Positions 1-7,197 of a stretch of DNA of 64,000 nucleotides are shown here, one piece after another. Under the pieces are notes generated by a model. It saw only the letters and a program-made list of their open reading frames with translations. It searched no databases and was not told the origin of the DNA. Position 1 is the first letter of the stretch. Every line of letters starts with the position of its first letter. The DNA is taken from assembly GCF_013388945.1 (NCBI RefSeq), contig NZ_JACAEH010000004.1, positions 62,001-126,000 of the forward strand. Direction: 5' to 3'. This DNA comes from Nitrososphaera sp. Lineage in GTDB: Archaea > Thermoproteota > Nitrososphaeria > Nitrososphaerales > Nitrososphaeraceae. The position numbers were made by a program, and so were the translations under genes.

Positions 1-66
1 AATTCTGCGCACGAGATTGTTTTTGCCTCTTGCCATCATGCAAAATTGTATCATTTTTTCGTGCTC

Positions 67-202
67 AAAATGTTACATGATGTAACATTTTTTCTGCAGG
101 TAGAAAAGGGGTCAGGACCTGTCCGGATTGGGTACAGAGTCCGACCCTGGCTTTGTAAATGTGCAGGCAGAGGCATCTAGAGGCGGCTTTTTTTACAAAG
201 CC
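67..202. repeat. Three consecutive inverted repeats upstream of rnhB
   Basis: Three secondary-structure elements lie end to end. (1) A perfect 25-bp palindrome with a single central G has 12-bp arms at 67-78 and 80-91 and a T-run through 93. (2) A hairpin has arms at 109-122 and 134-147, giving 13 base pairs with one bulged A on each side (114 and 138) and an 11-nt loop. (3) A perfect 11-bp inverted repeat, GGCTTTGTAAA at 149-159 against TTTACAAAGCC at 192-202, encloses 32 nt. No ORF is convincing here. It could be a terminator plus operator for flanking genes, or a small structured RNA; the sequence alone does not decide. Confidence 0.6.
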
Positions 203-252
203 TTGTCAAGCGCAATCTTAATAGCTAACCGTCTTTTTCAAATACACGGCTT

Positions 253-897
253 ATGCTCATAGGCGGCGTCGACGAGGCAGGGAGGGGCTCCATTCTGGGG
301 CCGCTTGTGGTCGCCGGCGTGTCTGTGCGCGAGTCCAAAGTCCTGAAGCTGAAGCGGATGGGCGTCAAGGACTCCAAGAAGCTGACGCCAAAGGCCCGCG
401 AAAGGCTCTATGACGAAATAGTCAGCCTTGCAGACCATTACCACATACACACGATAAAATCCGCCGAGGTGGACAGCCACGTGCTTGAGCGAGGGCTGAA
501 CAGGCTCGAGGCGATGGCGATGGCGCACGTGATAGGCAGGATAAAGGTCGACGAGGTGTACGTCGACTGCTGCGATACAAACCCGGAGCGCTACAGGGAG
601 CACATTGCCTGCCACCTAAAGAGCGCGCCGGCGATACACTCGCTGCACCACGCAGACAGGATAAACGTCGTCGTGTCGGCCGCGTCGATACTTGCCAAGG
701 TCGAGCGCGACTTTGAGATCCAAAAGCTGCGCAAAAAGCACCGCAACATAGGCTCGGGCTACCCGTCTGACGAAAAGACAATGCTCTTTATCCGCAACTG
801 GGTCGCCCGCAAAAAGAGCGCGCCTGCTTTTGCCAGAAAGTCCTGGAAGCCGATGCGGGTTTTGCTTGAGGGACTGGAGCAGAGGACGCTTGTCTAG
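253..897 (+). CDS. rnhB: Ribonuclease HII
   Basis: This enzyme cleaves the RNA strand of RNA-DNA hybrids and acts at ribonucleotides misincorporated in DNA. At 214 aa it has the family's usual size. The start of the protein carries the hallmark GGVDEAGRG, with the first acidic pair at D7-E8, and later the VDCCD and HHADR segments that supply the other metal ligands, followed by the conserved SAASILAKVERD helix. The ATG at 253 puts the catalytic Asp at its usual distance from the N terminus. Its stop overlaps the stop of the convergent Nop5-fibrillarin gene by 4 bp. A weak TATA-like CTTAATAG lies about 30 nt upstream. Confidence 0.95.
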   Translation: MLIGGVDEAGRGSILGPLVVAGVSVRESKVLKLKRMGVKDSKKLTPKARERLYDEIVSLADHYHIHTIKSAEVDSHVLERGLNRLEAMAMAHVIGRIKVDEVYVDCCDTNPERYREHIACHLKSAPAIHSLHHADRINVVVSAASILAKVERDFEIQKLRKKHRNIGSGYPSDEKTMLFIRNWVARKKSAPAFARKSWKPMRVLLEGLEQRTLV

Positions 898-2873
898 GGC
901 TTGAACACGCAGTATATCATGCCGTGGTCCTTGTCAAACGGCTCGAGGTTGATTATCTGCTCGACTGCAAAGCCGGCCTTTTCCAGCTTTTTCGCCTCCT
1001 GCACGACGACTGCCTTTGGGTCCATCGTCACGTCGATGCTGCGCGTCTTTACGACAAGGAGCATCACGCCGCCCGGCTTGAGGTAGGCCTGGCAGTTTGT
1101 GATTGCAATCTCTGTCTGGTCCGGCTGGGCAATATCGCAGTAGACGACGTCGACCTTGCCAAAGACCGAAAAATACGACTGCGGCCGCCTGGCGTCCTCT
1201 AGGACCGGCACGACGTTTTTGCGCTTTGATGCCACGTTCTCTATCAATTCGCGGGCGACGCGCGGCGCCGGCTCTACTGCAAATACTATCCCCGCGTTTC
1301 CAACGATGTCAGATACGTGGCTCACCGTGGTGCCTGTTGAGGCTCCGAGGTACAGCACCTTTGTGCCGTGCTTTATCGGCATGCCCTTCAACCCCTTGCG
1401 CATGGCGCCGGCAAGCTTGCTCCTGTAAGGGTCCCACAGCCGGTACTCGTCGCCGTCCTGCTTGACCAGCTTTTCGCCGTAGACGCTGTTTCCAGGCACC
1501 AGGTTCAAAGTCGCCGCGTGCTTTTCGCCTGCGACGTAGATCCACTTAATACCGTCGTTTTCCAAAGCGCTTTCGGTCCTTTCCCGGTCCGCCCCTGCTC
1601 GGGCCGCCAAATCCCCTGTCGCGGCCTCTATCGCGTCCTCCGCCGCCAAACCTGCGCCTGCCACCAAATCCGCGCCTTCCACCTTCGCGGCGCTCGTGCT
1701 CGACGTGCTTTCTCTCGCGCTCCTTTTCAGGAACGGGCTCCTTGTACTTTCGCGTATCTCCTCGAGCCGGGTGTTAAGTTTCTCGGTTATCGCGGCGTCC
1801 TTGCCCTCGTGGCGGTAATAGTCAATCCTCGCCGCTATTGCGACCTTTGAGGCTATTGCCCTTGCAATCTTGCCCCTCTGCCACTTTGGAGCAGAATGGA
1901 TGAGCGGGTGCTGGAAAAGTATTCCGTGCTTTGGCGGCCGCGCGCCGGTCTTGAGCGCCCTGAAAAGCGCCTTTTCTGCGCCAAGGACCTGAATAGTGCT
2001 TGCAGGCAAAGTAGCAAGCCTAGCAAGGCTTCCTGCCTTGGCTATCAGCCTGGCGCCGACTGCAGCTGTCAAGAGCTCCTTGACGTTTGGAGCCACTGCC
2101 TCCATCGCGGCTTCGATGTGGTCTGAAAGGACGCGCCTTATGTCCGACTGCAGTATGACCTGATCTGCAAGTTTCTTCACAATCGCAAGGTTCTCCGGCG
2201 TCATGTCGCCTCCCTTGCTCCTGCCTGCCGCGTCGAGGATTATCTCCAGCTTGCGGTCCTGGAACCCGGCGCTCTCGAGGACCTCCTTGGTTATCTTGTC
2301 ACGCGAGCCTGCCCTGCTTATTATCTCTGCGTGCGCCACCAGGCTCTGCACCATGTTGTCAAGCTCTGGGAAGTGCAGGCCGTACCACTCGCGCATCCTG
2401 GTGCCGACGGTGTTGATAATCTTGTCAAGCTCGTCCAGCGCGTTTATCGACTGGACAATGTGCAGGTCTAGCCGCTCTGACGCCTCTTTTACGCGCGACG
2501 ACGACAGCTGGATTGCAAAGTCGCGCAGTGCCTGCATCGCGTCCTGGGCGCTTGCCGCAAACCCGGCCTTGACGATATAGTCGGGCTTGTTTGCCTGATA
2601 CTCCTGCTGTTTTTCTTCGCCCATAAGGTGGGTGTTCAGGCCGGCCTGGCGCAGCATTATCTCCACGCTTGCGTCGTTTACCGCTATCGAGTCAAAAGAG
2701 CGCAGGCTGTCGACGAACGTCCTGACCTCGTCGGGCGCGCCCCCGCTTTTGAGGAGGCGGTACGAGCGCAGCGCGCTGTCAAACTTTTTTGAGGCGGCTA
2801 CGTTTCCTGCGCCGTCAAAGGCTACTAGGCCCAGCTCCAGCAGGACCACGGAGCAACTGTTACTGGAAGACAT
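894..2873 (-). CDS. Fused Nop5 - fibrillarin rRNA/tRNA 2'-O-methyltransferase
   Basis: One 659-aa frame carries both core proteins of the archaeal C/D-box sRNP. Residues 1 to about 380 are Nop5/Nop56-like: an N-terminal fibrillarin-binding domain, a coiled-coil region, then the Nop domain with LGAEKALFRAL and the HGILFQHP segment near 297-325, which binds the kink-turn/L7Ae complex. Residues about 381-440 are a Ser/Ala/Glu-rich linker. Residues 441-659 are fibrillarin: SAM motif VLYLGASTGTT (506-516), acidic VEPAPR (533-538), DVVYCDIAQP (575-584) and the VVKTRSID segment with the catalytic Lys. Most archaea encode these as two adjacent genes. The two halves presumably still form the usual Nop5-fibrillarin heterotetramer; that is inference. 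Confidence 0.93.
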   Translation of the reverse strand: MSSSNSCSVVLLELGLVAFDGAGNVAASKKFDSALRSYRLLKSGGAPDEVRTFVDSLRSFDSIAVNDASVEIMLRQAGLNTHLMGEEKQQEYQANKPDYIVKAGFAASAQDAMQALRDFAIQLSSSRVKEASERLDLHIVQSINALDELDKIINTVGTRMREWYGLHFPELDNMVQSLVAHAEIISRAGSRDKITKEVLESAGFQDRKLEIILDAAGRSKGGDMTPENLAIVKKLADQVILQSDIRRVLSDHIEAAMEAVAPNVKELLTAAVGARLIAKAGSLARLATLPASTIQVLGAEKALFRALKTGARPPKHGILFQHPLIHSAPKWQRGKIARAIASKVAIAARIDYYRHEGKDAAITEKLNTRLEEIRESTRSPFLKRSARESTSSTSAAKVEGADLVAGAGLAAEDAIEAATGDLAARAGADRERTESALENDGIKWIYVAGEKHAATLNLVPGNSVYGEKLVKQDGDEYRLWDPYRSKLAGAMRKGLKGMPIKHGTKVLYLGASTGTTVSHVSDIVGNAGIVFAVEPAPRVARELIENVASKRKNVVPVLEDARRPQSYFSVFGKVDVVYCDIAQPDQTEIAITNCQAYLKPGGVMLLVVKTRSIDVTMDPKAVVVQEAKKLEKAGFAVEQIINLEPFDKDHGMIYCVFKP

Positions 2874-3024
2874 TTGTCGTGTGTGCTACATTGACGCCAT
2901 TAAAAAAGGTAGAGTCAAGTGAACTGCCAAGCCTTGCAAGTGTGTGGAGTTGCGTTTATTCAGGTCGGAAGGTCCGCTAGGACTTCTTGCTAGAATTTAT
3001 ACCCATCCCACCCAACATGCAGGC

Positions 3025-3318
3025 ATGGGCCTGACTGCGGCTGACAGGCGCGCTCTTGAGGCGCTGATAAAGGCGGCTGCCAGGGACCCGAGGGTGCCAG
3101 TCGAGCTTGCAAGAAAGATGGTTCCGGGGCAGGGCGACATCGAAGAATTCGCGTACGGCCTCGTGTCGGGGATGGTGCTTGGCAACTTTATGGCTCTTTT
3201 CGAGTCGCGGAACGGCAGGCAGGCCGACAGGGACGAGACTGCCGACGTGCTTGCCACCGTGGGCGCCAGGATGCCTCTTTTGCGCAAGGCGATAATGAAG
3301 CACCTCGAGCTCCGCTAG
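3025..3318 (+). CDS. Conserved hypothetical small helical protein
   Basis: A 97-aa soluble, mostly helical protein of unknown function. The frame is open from 2944, but the ATG at 3025 is preferred because the TATA-like AATTTATA at 2994-3001 lies about 27 nt upstream, fitting a leaderless transcript. The protein has no Cys, no membrane segment and no motif I recognise; it contains an amphipathic stretch around DIEEFAYGLVSGMVLGNF. It sits 32 bp before the signal peptidase gene on the same strand, so the two may be co-transcribed. Confidence 0.6.
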   Translation: MGLTAADRRALEALIKAAARDPRVPVELARKMVPGQGDIEEFAYGLVSGMVLGNFMALFESRNGRQADRDETADVLATVGARMPLLRKAIMKHLELR

Positions 3319-3350
3319 CACGCAGCACGGGTCTATAAGGCAGCAGGAAC

Positions 3351-3944
3351 TTGGTTAGAAAACGTTTATCTAACGAACTTGGGTCAGAACGTGCGTTGGA
3401 GCAAAAGAAGGCCAGGCTGCCAGTGGCAATGCGCGACGTCATAATCGTCGTGGCAGGCGTCGCCATCGTGTGGCTCGGCCTGCGCCTTGCGTTTGACACC
3501 AACAACCCCTTTTACGTCGTTTCGTCAAGCAGCATGGTCCCGACATTGCAGGTAAACGACGTGCTTGTAGTGCGCAACGGCGGCTCGTGGGACACACTGA
3601 AAGTGGGCGACATCATTGTCTTTGACAGGCCCGACGGCGAGGACAGGGTCATCGTGCACCGCGTGGTTGACATAGACGTCCAGCCGGACGGCGACAGGAT
3701 AGTGAGGACCAAAGGCGACGCAAACCCGGCCTCGATACCGGGTACTGACTATCCCATCCAGGAGGACAACTACATCGGCATTGTAGTCTACGTGATGCCC
3801 GGGGCCGGCCTTGTAACCAAGGTGATAAGCCCGCCTGTCAACTATATCATAATCGCGGTAATCCTTGTTATCCTGTTCTTCAGCAAGTGGGGAAGGAAAA
3901 AGGACACCACGCCGGCGCCGCCTTCCACCGGCCCGCAGCCATGA
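3351..3944 (+). CDS. Signal peptidase I (archaeal/ER type, S26B)
   Basis: Membrane-bound serine protease that removes signal peptides from Sec-exported proteins. The 197-aa protein has an N-terminal membrane segment at about 28-46, then the catalytic Ser in SSSSM (S61), a His in IVHRVV (His103) and an Asp in KGDANP (D123). The Ser-His pairing is typical of archaeal and eukaryotic-ER signal peptidases, where His replaces the bacterial Lys. A second hydrophobic segment at about 163-178 is followed by a basic, Pro-rich tail. The start is a TTG at 3351; an in-frame ATG at 3429 would remove 26 residues but keep the membrane anchor. Its stop overlaps the next ATG (ATGA). Confidence 0.92.
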   Translation: MVRKRLSNELGSERALEQKKARLPVAMRDVIIVVAGVAIVWLGLRLAFDTNNPFYVVSSSSMVPTLQVNDVLVVRNGGSWDTLKVGDIIVFDRPDGEDRVIVHRVVDIDVQPDGDRIVRTKGDANPASIPGTDYPIQEDNYIGIVVYVMPGAGLVTKVISPPVNYIIIAVILVILFFSKWGRKKDTTPAPPSTGPQP

Positions 3945-4357
3945 AGTCCAGGACCGAGTACCTGACTTTTAACACGCCGGAGCGCAGGGCGTTTATCAAC
4001 ATCACGCCGCAGGTGCGAAAGGTGGTGGAGGCATCAGGCGTCAGGGAAGGCCTTGTGCTTGTAAACGCGATGCACATCTCTGCAAGCGTGTTCATAAACG
4101 ACGACGAGAGCGGCCTGCACCAGGACTTTGACAGGTGGCTTGAAAAGCTGGCGCCCTATGCGCCTGAAAGCTATATGCACAACAGGACCGGCGAGGACAA
4201 CGCCGACGCGCACCTGAAGAGGCAGGTTATGGGCCGCGAAGTTGTCGTCGCCATAACGGGCGGCAGGCTCGACTTTGGGCCCTGGGAGCAGATATTCTAT
4301 GGCGAGTTTGACGGCCAGCGGCCAAAGCGCGTGCTCGTCAAGGTAATCGGCGAGTAG
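3941..4357 (+). CDS. YjbQ/UPF0047 family protein (secondary thiamine-phosphate synthase-like)
   Basis: A 138-aa protein of the YjbQ family, small beta-rich proteins conserved in bacteria and archaea; some members can substitute for ThiE activity. Visible family features are the central [16 protein letters not shown] block, whose His and acidic residues form the presumed active site, and the C-terminal [13 protein letters not shown] segment. The ATG at 3941 was chosen over the upstream frame because it forms an ATGA overlap with the signal peptidase stop and begins exactly where family similarity starts. Translational coupling with the upstream gene is likely. Confidence 0.85.
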   Translation: MKSRTEYLTFNTPERRAFINITPQVRKVVEASGVREGLVLVNAMHISASVFINDDESGLHQDFDRWLEKLAPYAPESYMHNRTGEDNADAHLKRQVMGREVVVAITGGRLDFGPWEQIFYGEFDGQRPKRVLVKVIGE

Positions 4358-4440
4358 TGCAGTATTTGGAAAGCGGCGTTTTTGCCGGTTCAATTTTAAT
4401 GCAAAAAACGCGAGGTTAATTCAAAATAATCGCAAGAGGG

Positions 4441-4470
4441 TATATATACGGCCCCTTTATAAAGGGGACT
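4441..4470 (+). promoter_or_regulatory. tbp promoter: TATA box plus perfect 16-bp palindrome
   Basis: TATATATA at 4441-4448 is centred about 26 nt before the tbp ATG, as expected for a leaderless archaeal transcript. Between it and the ATG is CCCCTTTATAAAGGGG (4452-4467), a perfect palindrome whose core TTTATAAA is itself a good TATA-like sequence. A factor bound here would cover the transcription start, so it looks like an operator. Because the core resembles a TBP site, autoregulation by TBP is a reasonable guess. Confidence 0.7.
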
Positions 4471-5034
4471 ATGCCGCAGACCAAGCCCATAGTCAGCATC
4501 GAGAACGTGGTTGCTTCAGCCACCGTGAACCAGACGGTCAACCTCAACCTTATCACCCAGATATTCCCGGACGTCGAATATCACCCGGACCAGTTCCCGG
4601 GGCTCGTTTTCAGGCTCCGAAACCCCAAGACGGCGACTCTAATCTTCAGCTCGGGCAAGATGGTCTGCACCGGCGCCAAGTCGGAAAAGATGGCAGTGAC
4701 TGCGGTCAAAAACGTGGTGACAAAGCTGAAGAAGGGCGGAATCCCGCTGCAGCACGAGCCGCAGATAGAGATACAGAACATCGTCGCTTCCGCAAGCCTC
4801 GGGGGCAAGATCCACCTAGAGCTTGCCGCAAGAGTGCTTCCAAGGAGCATGTACGAGCCCGAGCAGTTCCCGGGCCTCATCCACAGGATGCTTGACCCAA
4901 AGACCGTGATACTGCTGTTTGCGTCCGGCAAGCTGGTGTGCACCGGCGCCAAGAAGGAGAGCGAGGTCTACCGCGCGGTTCAGAACCTGCACGCCCTGCT
5001 CGAAGAAAAGAACCTCATGATCTACGAGGGCTAA
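4471..5034 (+). CDS. tbp: TATA-box-binding protein
   Basis: General transcription initiation factor that binds TATA boxes and recruits TFB and RNA polymerase. The 187-aa protein is two direct repeats of about 85 residues (roughly 8-92 and 98-183). Each has the saddle-forming pattern: IENVVASA / IQNIVASA, then QFPGLVFRL / QFPGLIHRM and SGKMVCTGAK / SGKLVCTGAK. The intercalating Phe pairs are replaced or shifted in places, as is common in archaeal TBPs. It has its own promoter with an unusual palindrome. Confidence 0.97.
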   Translation: MPQTKPIVSIENVVASATVNQTVNLNLITQIFPDVEYHPDQFPGLVFRLRNPKTATLIFSSGKMVCTGAKSEKMAVTAVKNVVTKLKKGGIPLQHEPQIEIQNIVASASLGGKIHLELAARVLPRSMYEPEQFPGLIHRMLDPKTVILLFASGKLVCTGAKKESEVYRAVQNLHALLEEKNLMIYEG

Positions 5035-5061
5035 ACGGTTATTAGCACTCCCCGTCACAGC

Positions 5062-5877
5062 ATGGGCGTGGCTTTGCGCCTCGCGCTTTTCTCCATCCTC
5101 TTCCTAGTCGTGGCCGCGTCCGCCTTCTCGCCGGCGTTCTCGCAGAGGGGCTCGAGGCCGGCATACATCTACGACTATGCAGGCATCATATCGTCGTCGC
5201 AAGAGGACGCCATCGACACATATTTGCGCGGGCTTGACGACGCGACCACGAACGAGATAGTGATATACACCATTCCAAGCTTTGTCGGGCACGGCATAAA
5301 GAAGGACGGAGTCGAGATCCAGGACCGGGACTTTCTTGCCAACTATATCTACAACGAGGTCACCCTGGAAGGCATAAAGGGCATCGGCAAGGCCGGCAAG
5401 GACAACGGCGTGCTCGTGCTTTTCTCGCTTGAGCGCGACGCCGGCGGGGGCTCGATGCGCATCGAGGTGGGCAGGGGGCTTGAAGGCGACATAACGGACG
5501 GGACCGCGGGCCAGATACTTGACAGCTACCTTGTCCCGGCAAGGGACGAGTACGAGCAGTCAGGTGCAACATCTCAGTTTGACGACGCGTTTCTGAACAC
5601 GGTGTACGCGCTTGCAGGGCAGATGGGCTACACCGGAGAGGGTCAGCCGATTGACGGCGGCGACTTTGTCGAAGACCCCTTTGACGAGAATGACGCAATA
5701 TTCATCGCAGTCATGTTTGCGATCTTTATCGGCATCGCCGTCCTCCAGCTGAAATACGGCAGGCGCCGGCGCCGCTTTTACGGCGGGTACTATGGCGGCT
5801 GGGGCGGCGGAGGAGGTGGCGGTGGTGGCTTTGGCGGCGGAGGCGGGGGATCCGGCGGTGGTGGAGCAGGGCGCTAA
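5062..5877 (+). CDS. TPM-domain membrane protein with Gly-rich tail
   Basis: Exported, membrane-anchored protein of the TPM (Psb32/YgcG) family. Order of parts: signal peptide (about 1-28, ending near AFSPAFS), TPM domain (about 36-195) with YDYAGIISSSQEDAID at its start and NGVLVLFSLE and RIEVGRGLEGDI inside, an acidic spacer, one membrane segment (about 214-232), a basic RRRRR patch, then a tail that is almost pure glycine (about 241-271). The tail matches the YgcG type, in which the Gly-rich segment follows the membrane helix. It lies 38 bp upstream of a LemA gene; TPM-LemA pairing is widespread in bacteria and archaea, but the role of the pair in the envelope is not settled. Confidence 0.85.
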   Translation: MGVALRLALFSILFLVVAASAFSPAFSQRGSRPAYIYDYAGIISSSQEDAIDTYLRGLDDATTNEIVIYTIPSFVGHGIKKDGVEIQDRDFLANYIYNEVTLEGIKGIGKAGKDNGVLVLFSLERDAGGGSMRIEVGRGLEGDITDGTAGQILDSYLVPARDEYEQSGATSQFDDAFLNTVYALAGQMGYTGEGQPIDGGDFVEDPFDENDAIFIAVMFAIFIGIAVLQLKYGRRRRRFYGGYYGGWGGGGGGGGGFGGGGGGSGGGGAGR

Positions 5878-5915
5878 AAGAGTAATAAGTAGGTGGCATA
5901 AATGAAAAGCAGCGC

Positions 5916-6524
5916 ATGGTCAGCAAGGGCATCATCATAGGCGGAGCAGTCGCAGGCGCCATCGCAATCACCTTTGCAGTTTTGTTCAGTATGTATTTCT
6001 CGGGCTTTAACGCGGCCCAGCTAAAGGACGAGAACGTCAAGAGGCTTGCCGGCGACATTGATGTTCAGCTGCAGCGCAGGTACGACCTGATACCCAACCT
6101 AGTCAACTCTGTCAGGGGCTACATGCAGTTTGAGCGCGAGGTGCTCGAGCAGGTGACGCAGCTTCGCACCGACTGGCAGCGCGCCACTAACGTGAACGAA
6201 CGCGTCGAGCTTTCAAACCAGATAGAGGAGGCCCTTTCAAAGATAATACTTACCTACGAAGCGTATCCAGATCTCAAGTCTGACCAGGTTGTGGTCAGGC
6301 TGATGGACGAGCTTGCCGGGACTGAGAACAGGATAGCAGTAGCAAGGACATACTACAACGACGGAGTGCGCGACTACAACACGCACCTGCGCGTCTTCCC
6401 GAACAACGTGTTCAACGAAGGTGGATTTCTAGGACTCGGACCGTGGGGACTGGAACCGTACACGCCGTACGAGGCGACTGCAACTGCGCAGACGACTGTC
6501 CCGCAGGTGGACCTCTCGCCCTAG
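5916..6524 (+). CDS. LemA family protein
   Basis: A 202-aa protein with one N-terminal membrane segment (about 5-27) followed by a long helical-bundle domain. The diagnostic LemA stretch is present: DIDVQLQRRYDLIPNLVNSV with the conserved Arg-Tyr-Asp-Leu-Ile-Pro-Asn-Leu core, then FEREVLEQVTQLR. It sits directly after the TPM-domain gene and the two are very likely co-transcribed. Function is uncertain; family members associate with the cell envelope. Its stop overlaps the convergent pyrE stop. Confidence 0.88.
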   Translation: MVSKGIIIGGAVAGAIAITFAVLFSMYFSGFNAAQLKDENVKRLAGDIDVQLQRRYDLIPNLVNSVRGYMQFEREVLEQVTQLRTDWQRATNVNERVELSNQIEEALSKIILTYEAYPDLKSDQVVVRLMDELAGTENRIAVARTYYNDGVRDYNTHLRVFPNNVFNEGGFLGLGPWGLEPYTPYEATATAQTTVPQVDLSP

Positions 6525-7147
6525 TCGCCTTCAAACTCGCCGCTTTCGCCAATCTGGTCCATGACTGACTGGAGCGTACTGTCGTCGACAAGGCCGGCCC
6601 CGTGCAGCGTGTTTACGATGTCGTGTATGGTCGCAACCGCGGTGAGCCTGACGCCCATTCCTTGCAGCTTTTCCTCCGCGCCTTCAAGCCTGCTGACAAC
6701 TGCGACCACGTCCTCCACCACGCCGCCGTTTGCCCTAATGGCCTCGACTGCCTTGCTAACGGAAATGCCCGTAGTGGCGACGTCGTCGATGATTACTACC
6801 CTTGCGCCTGACGCAAGGTGGCCTTCGATGAGCTTGCTCGTGCCGTAGCCCTTTGACTCCTTGCGGACGTAGAGAAACGGCTTGTTCATCTCGTACGCAA
6901 GCGCCGAGCCAAATACCAGGCCGGACGTCGGCACAGACGCAAGGCAGTCAAAGCCGGCGACGCCCTTTTCCACGGTCTTTCTCAGAGCGCCTATGGTGAG
7001 GCGAAAGTGGGAGGGGAAGCTGGGGAGCATGCGCAGGTCGATGTAGTACGGGCTTGGCTTGCCCGACGCAAGCGTAAAGGCGCCGAACTTTAGTGCGTTG
7101 CTCTTGAGCAGGAACGACGCAAATTCAAGGGTAAAATCGTCTGTCAC
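6521..7147 (-). CDS. pyrE: Orotate phosphoribosyltransferase
   Basis: Catalyses orotate + PRPP to orotidine 5'-phosphate in de novo pyrimidine synthesis. The 208-aa protein has the PRPP-binding loop VVIIDDVATTGIS (about 117-129) and the FLYVRKESKGYGTSKLIEG segment, which supplies the catalytic Lys residues and the flexible hood loop. The start is GTG at 7147; no ATG is available further up. It is divergent from the LarA-like gene across 50 bp of AT-rich sequence (about 7160-7186) that must hold both promoters. Confidence 0.94.
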   Translation of the reverse strand: MTDDFTLEFASFLLKSNALKFGAFTLASGKPSPYYIDLRMLPSFPSHFRLTIGALRKTVEKGVAGFDCLASVPTSGLVFGSALAYEMNKPFLYVRKESKGYGTSKLIEGHLASGARVVIIDDVATTGISVSKAVEAIRANGGVVEDVVAVVSRLEGAEEKLQGMGVRLTAVATIHDIVNTLHGAGLVDDSTLQSVMDQIGESGEFEGD

Positions 7148-7197
7148 ACCTTGTCTATGAAAACGTTTTATTTTATCTTTTATAACCCCAAGAGGGG

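Noticed and set aside
1103-1850. Long plus-strand ORFs (for example 1103-1465 and 1368-1850)
   Set aside because: They lie antisense to the Nop5-fibrillarin gene, are Arg/Pro/Ala-rich and match nothing. They follow from high GC in the third codon position.
5770-5877. Gly-rich low-complexity DNA considered as a tandem repeat or slippage product
   Set aside because: It encodes the Gly tail known from YgcG-type TPM proteins; codons are mixed GGC/GGA/GGT rather than a simple repeat unit.
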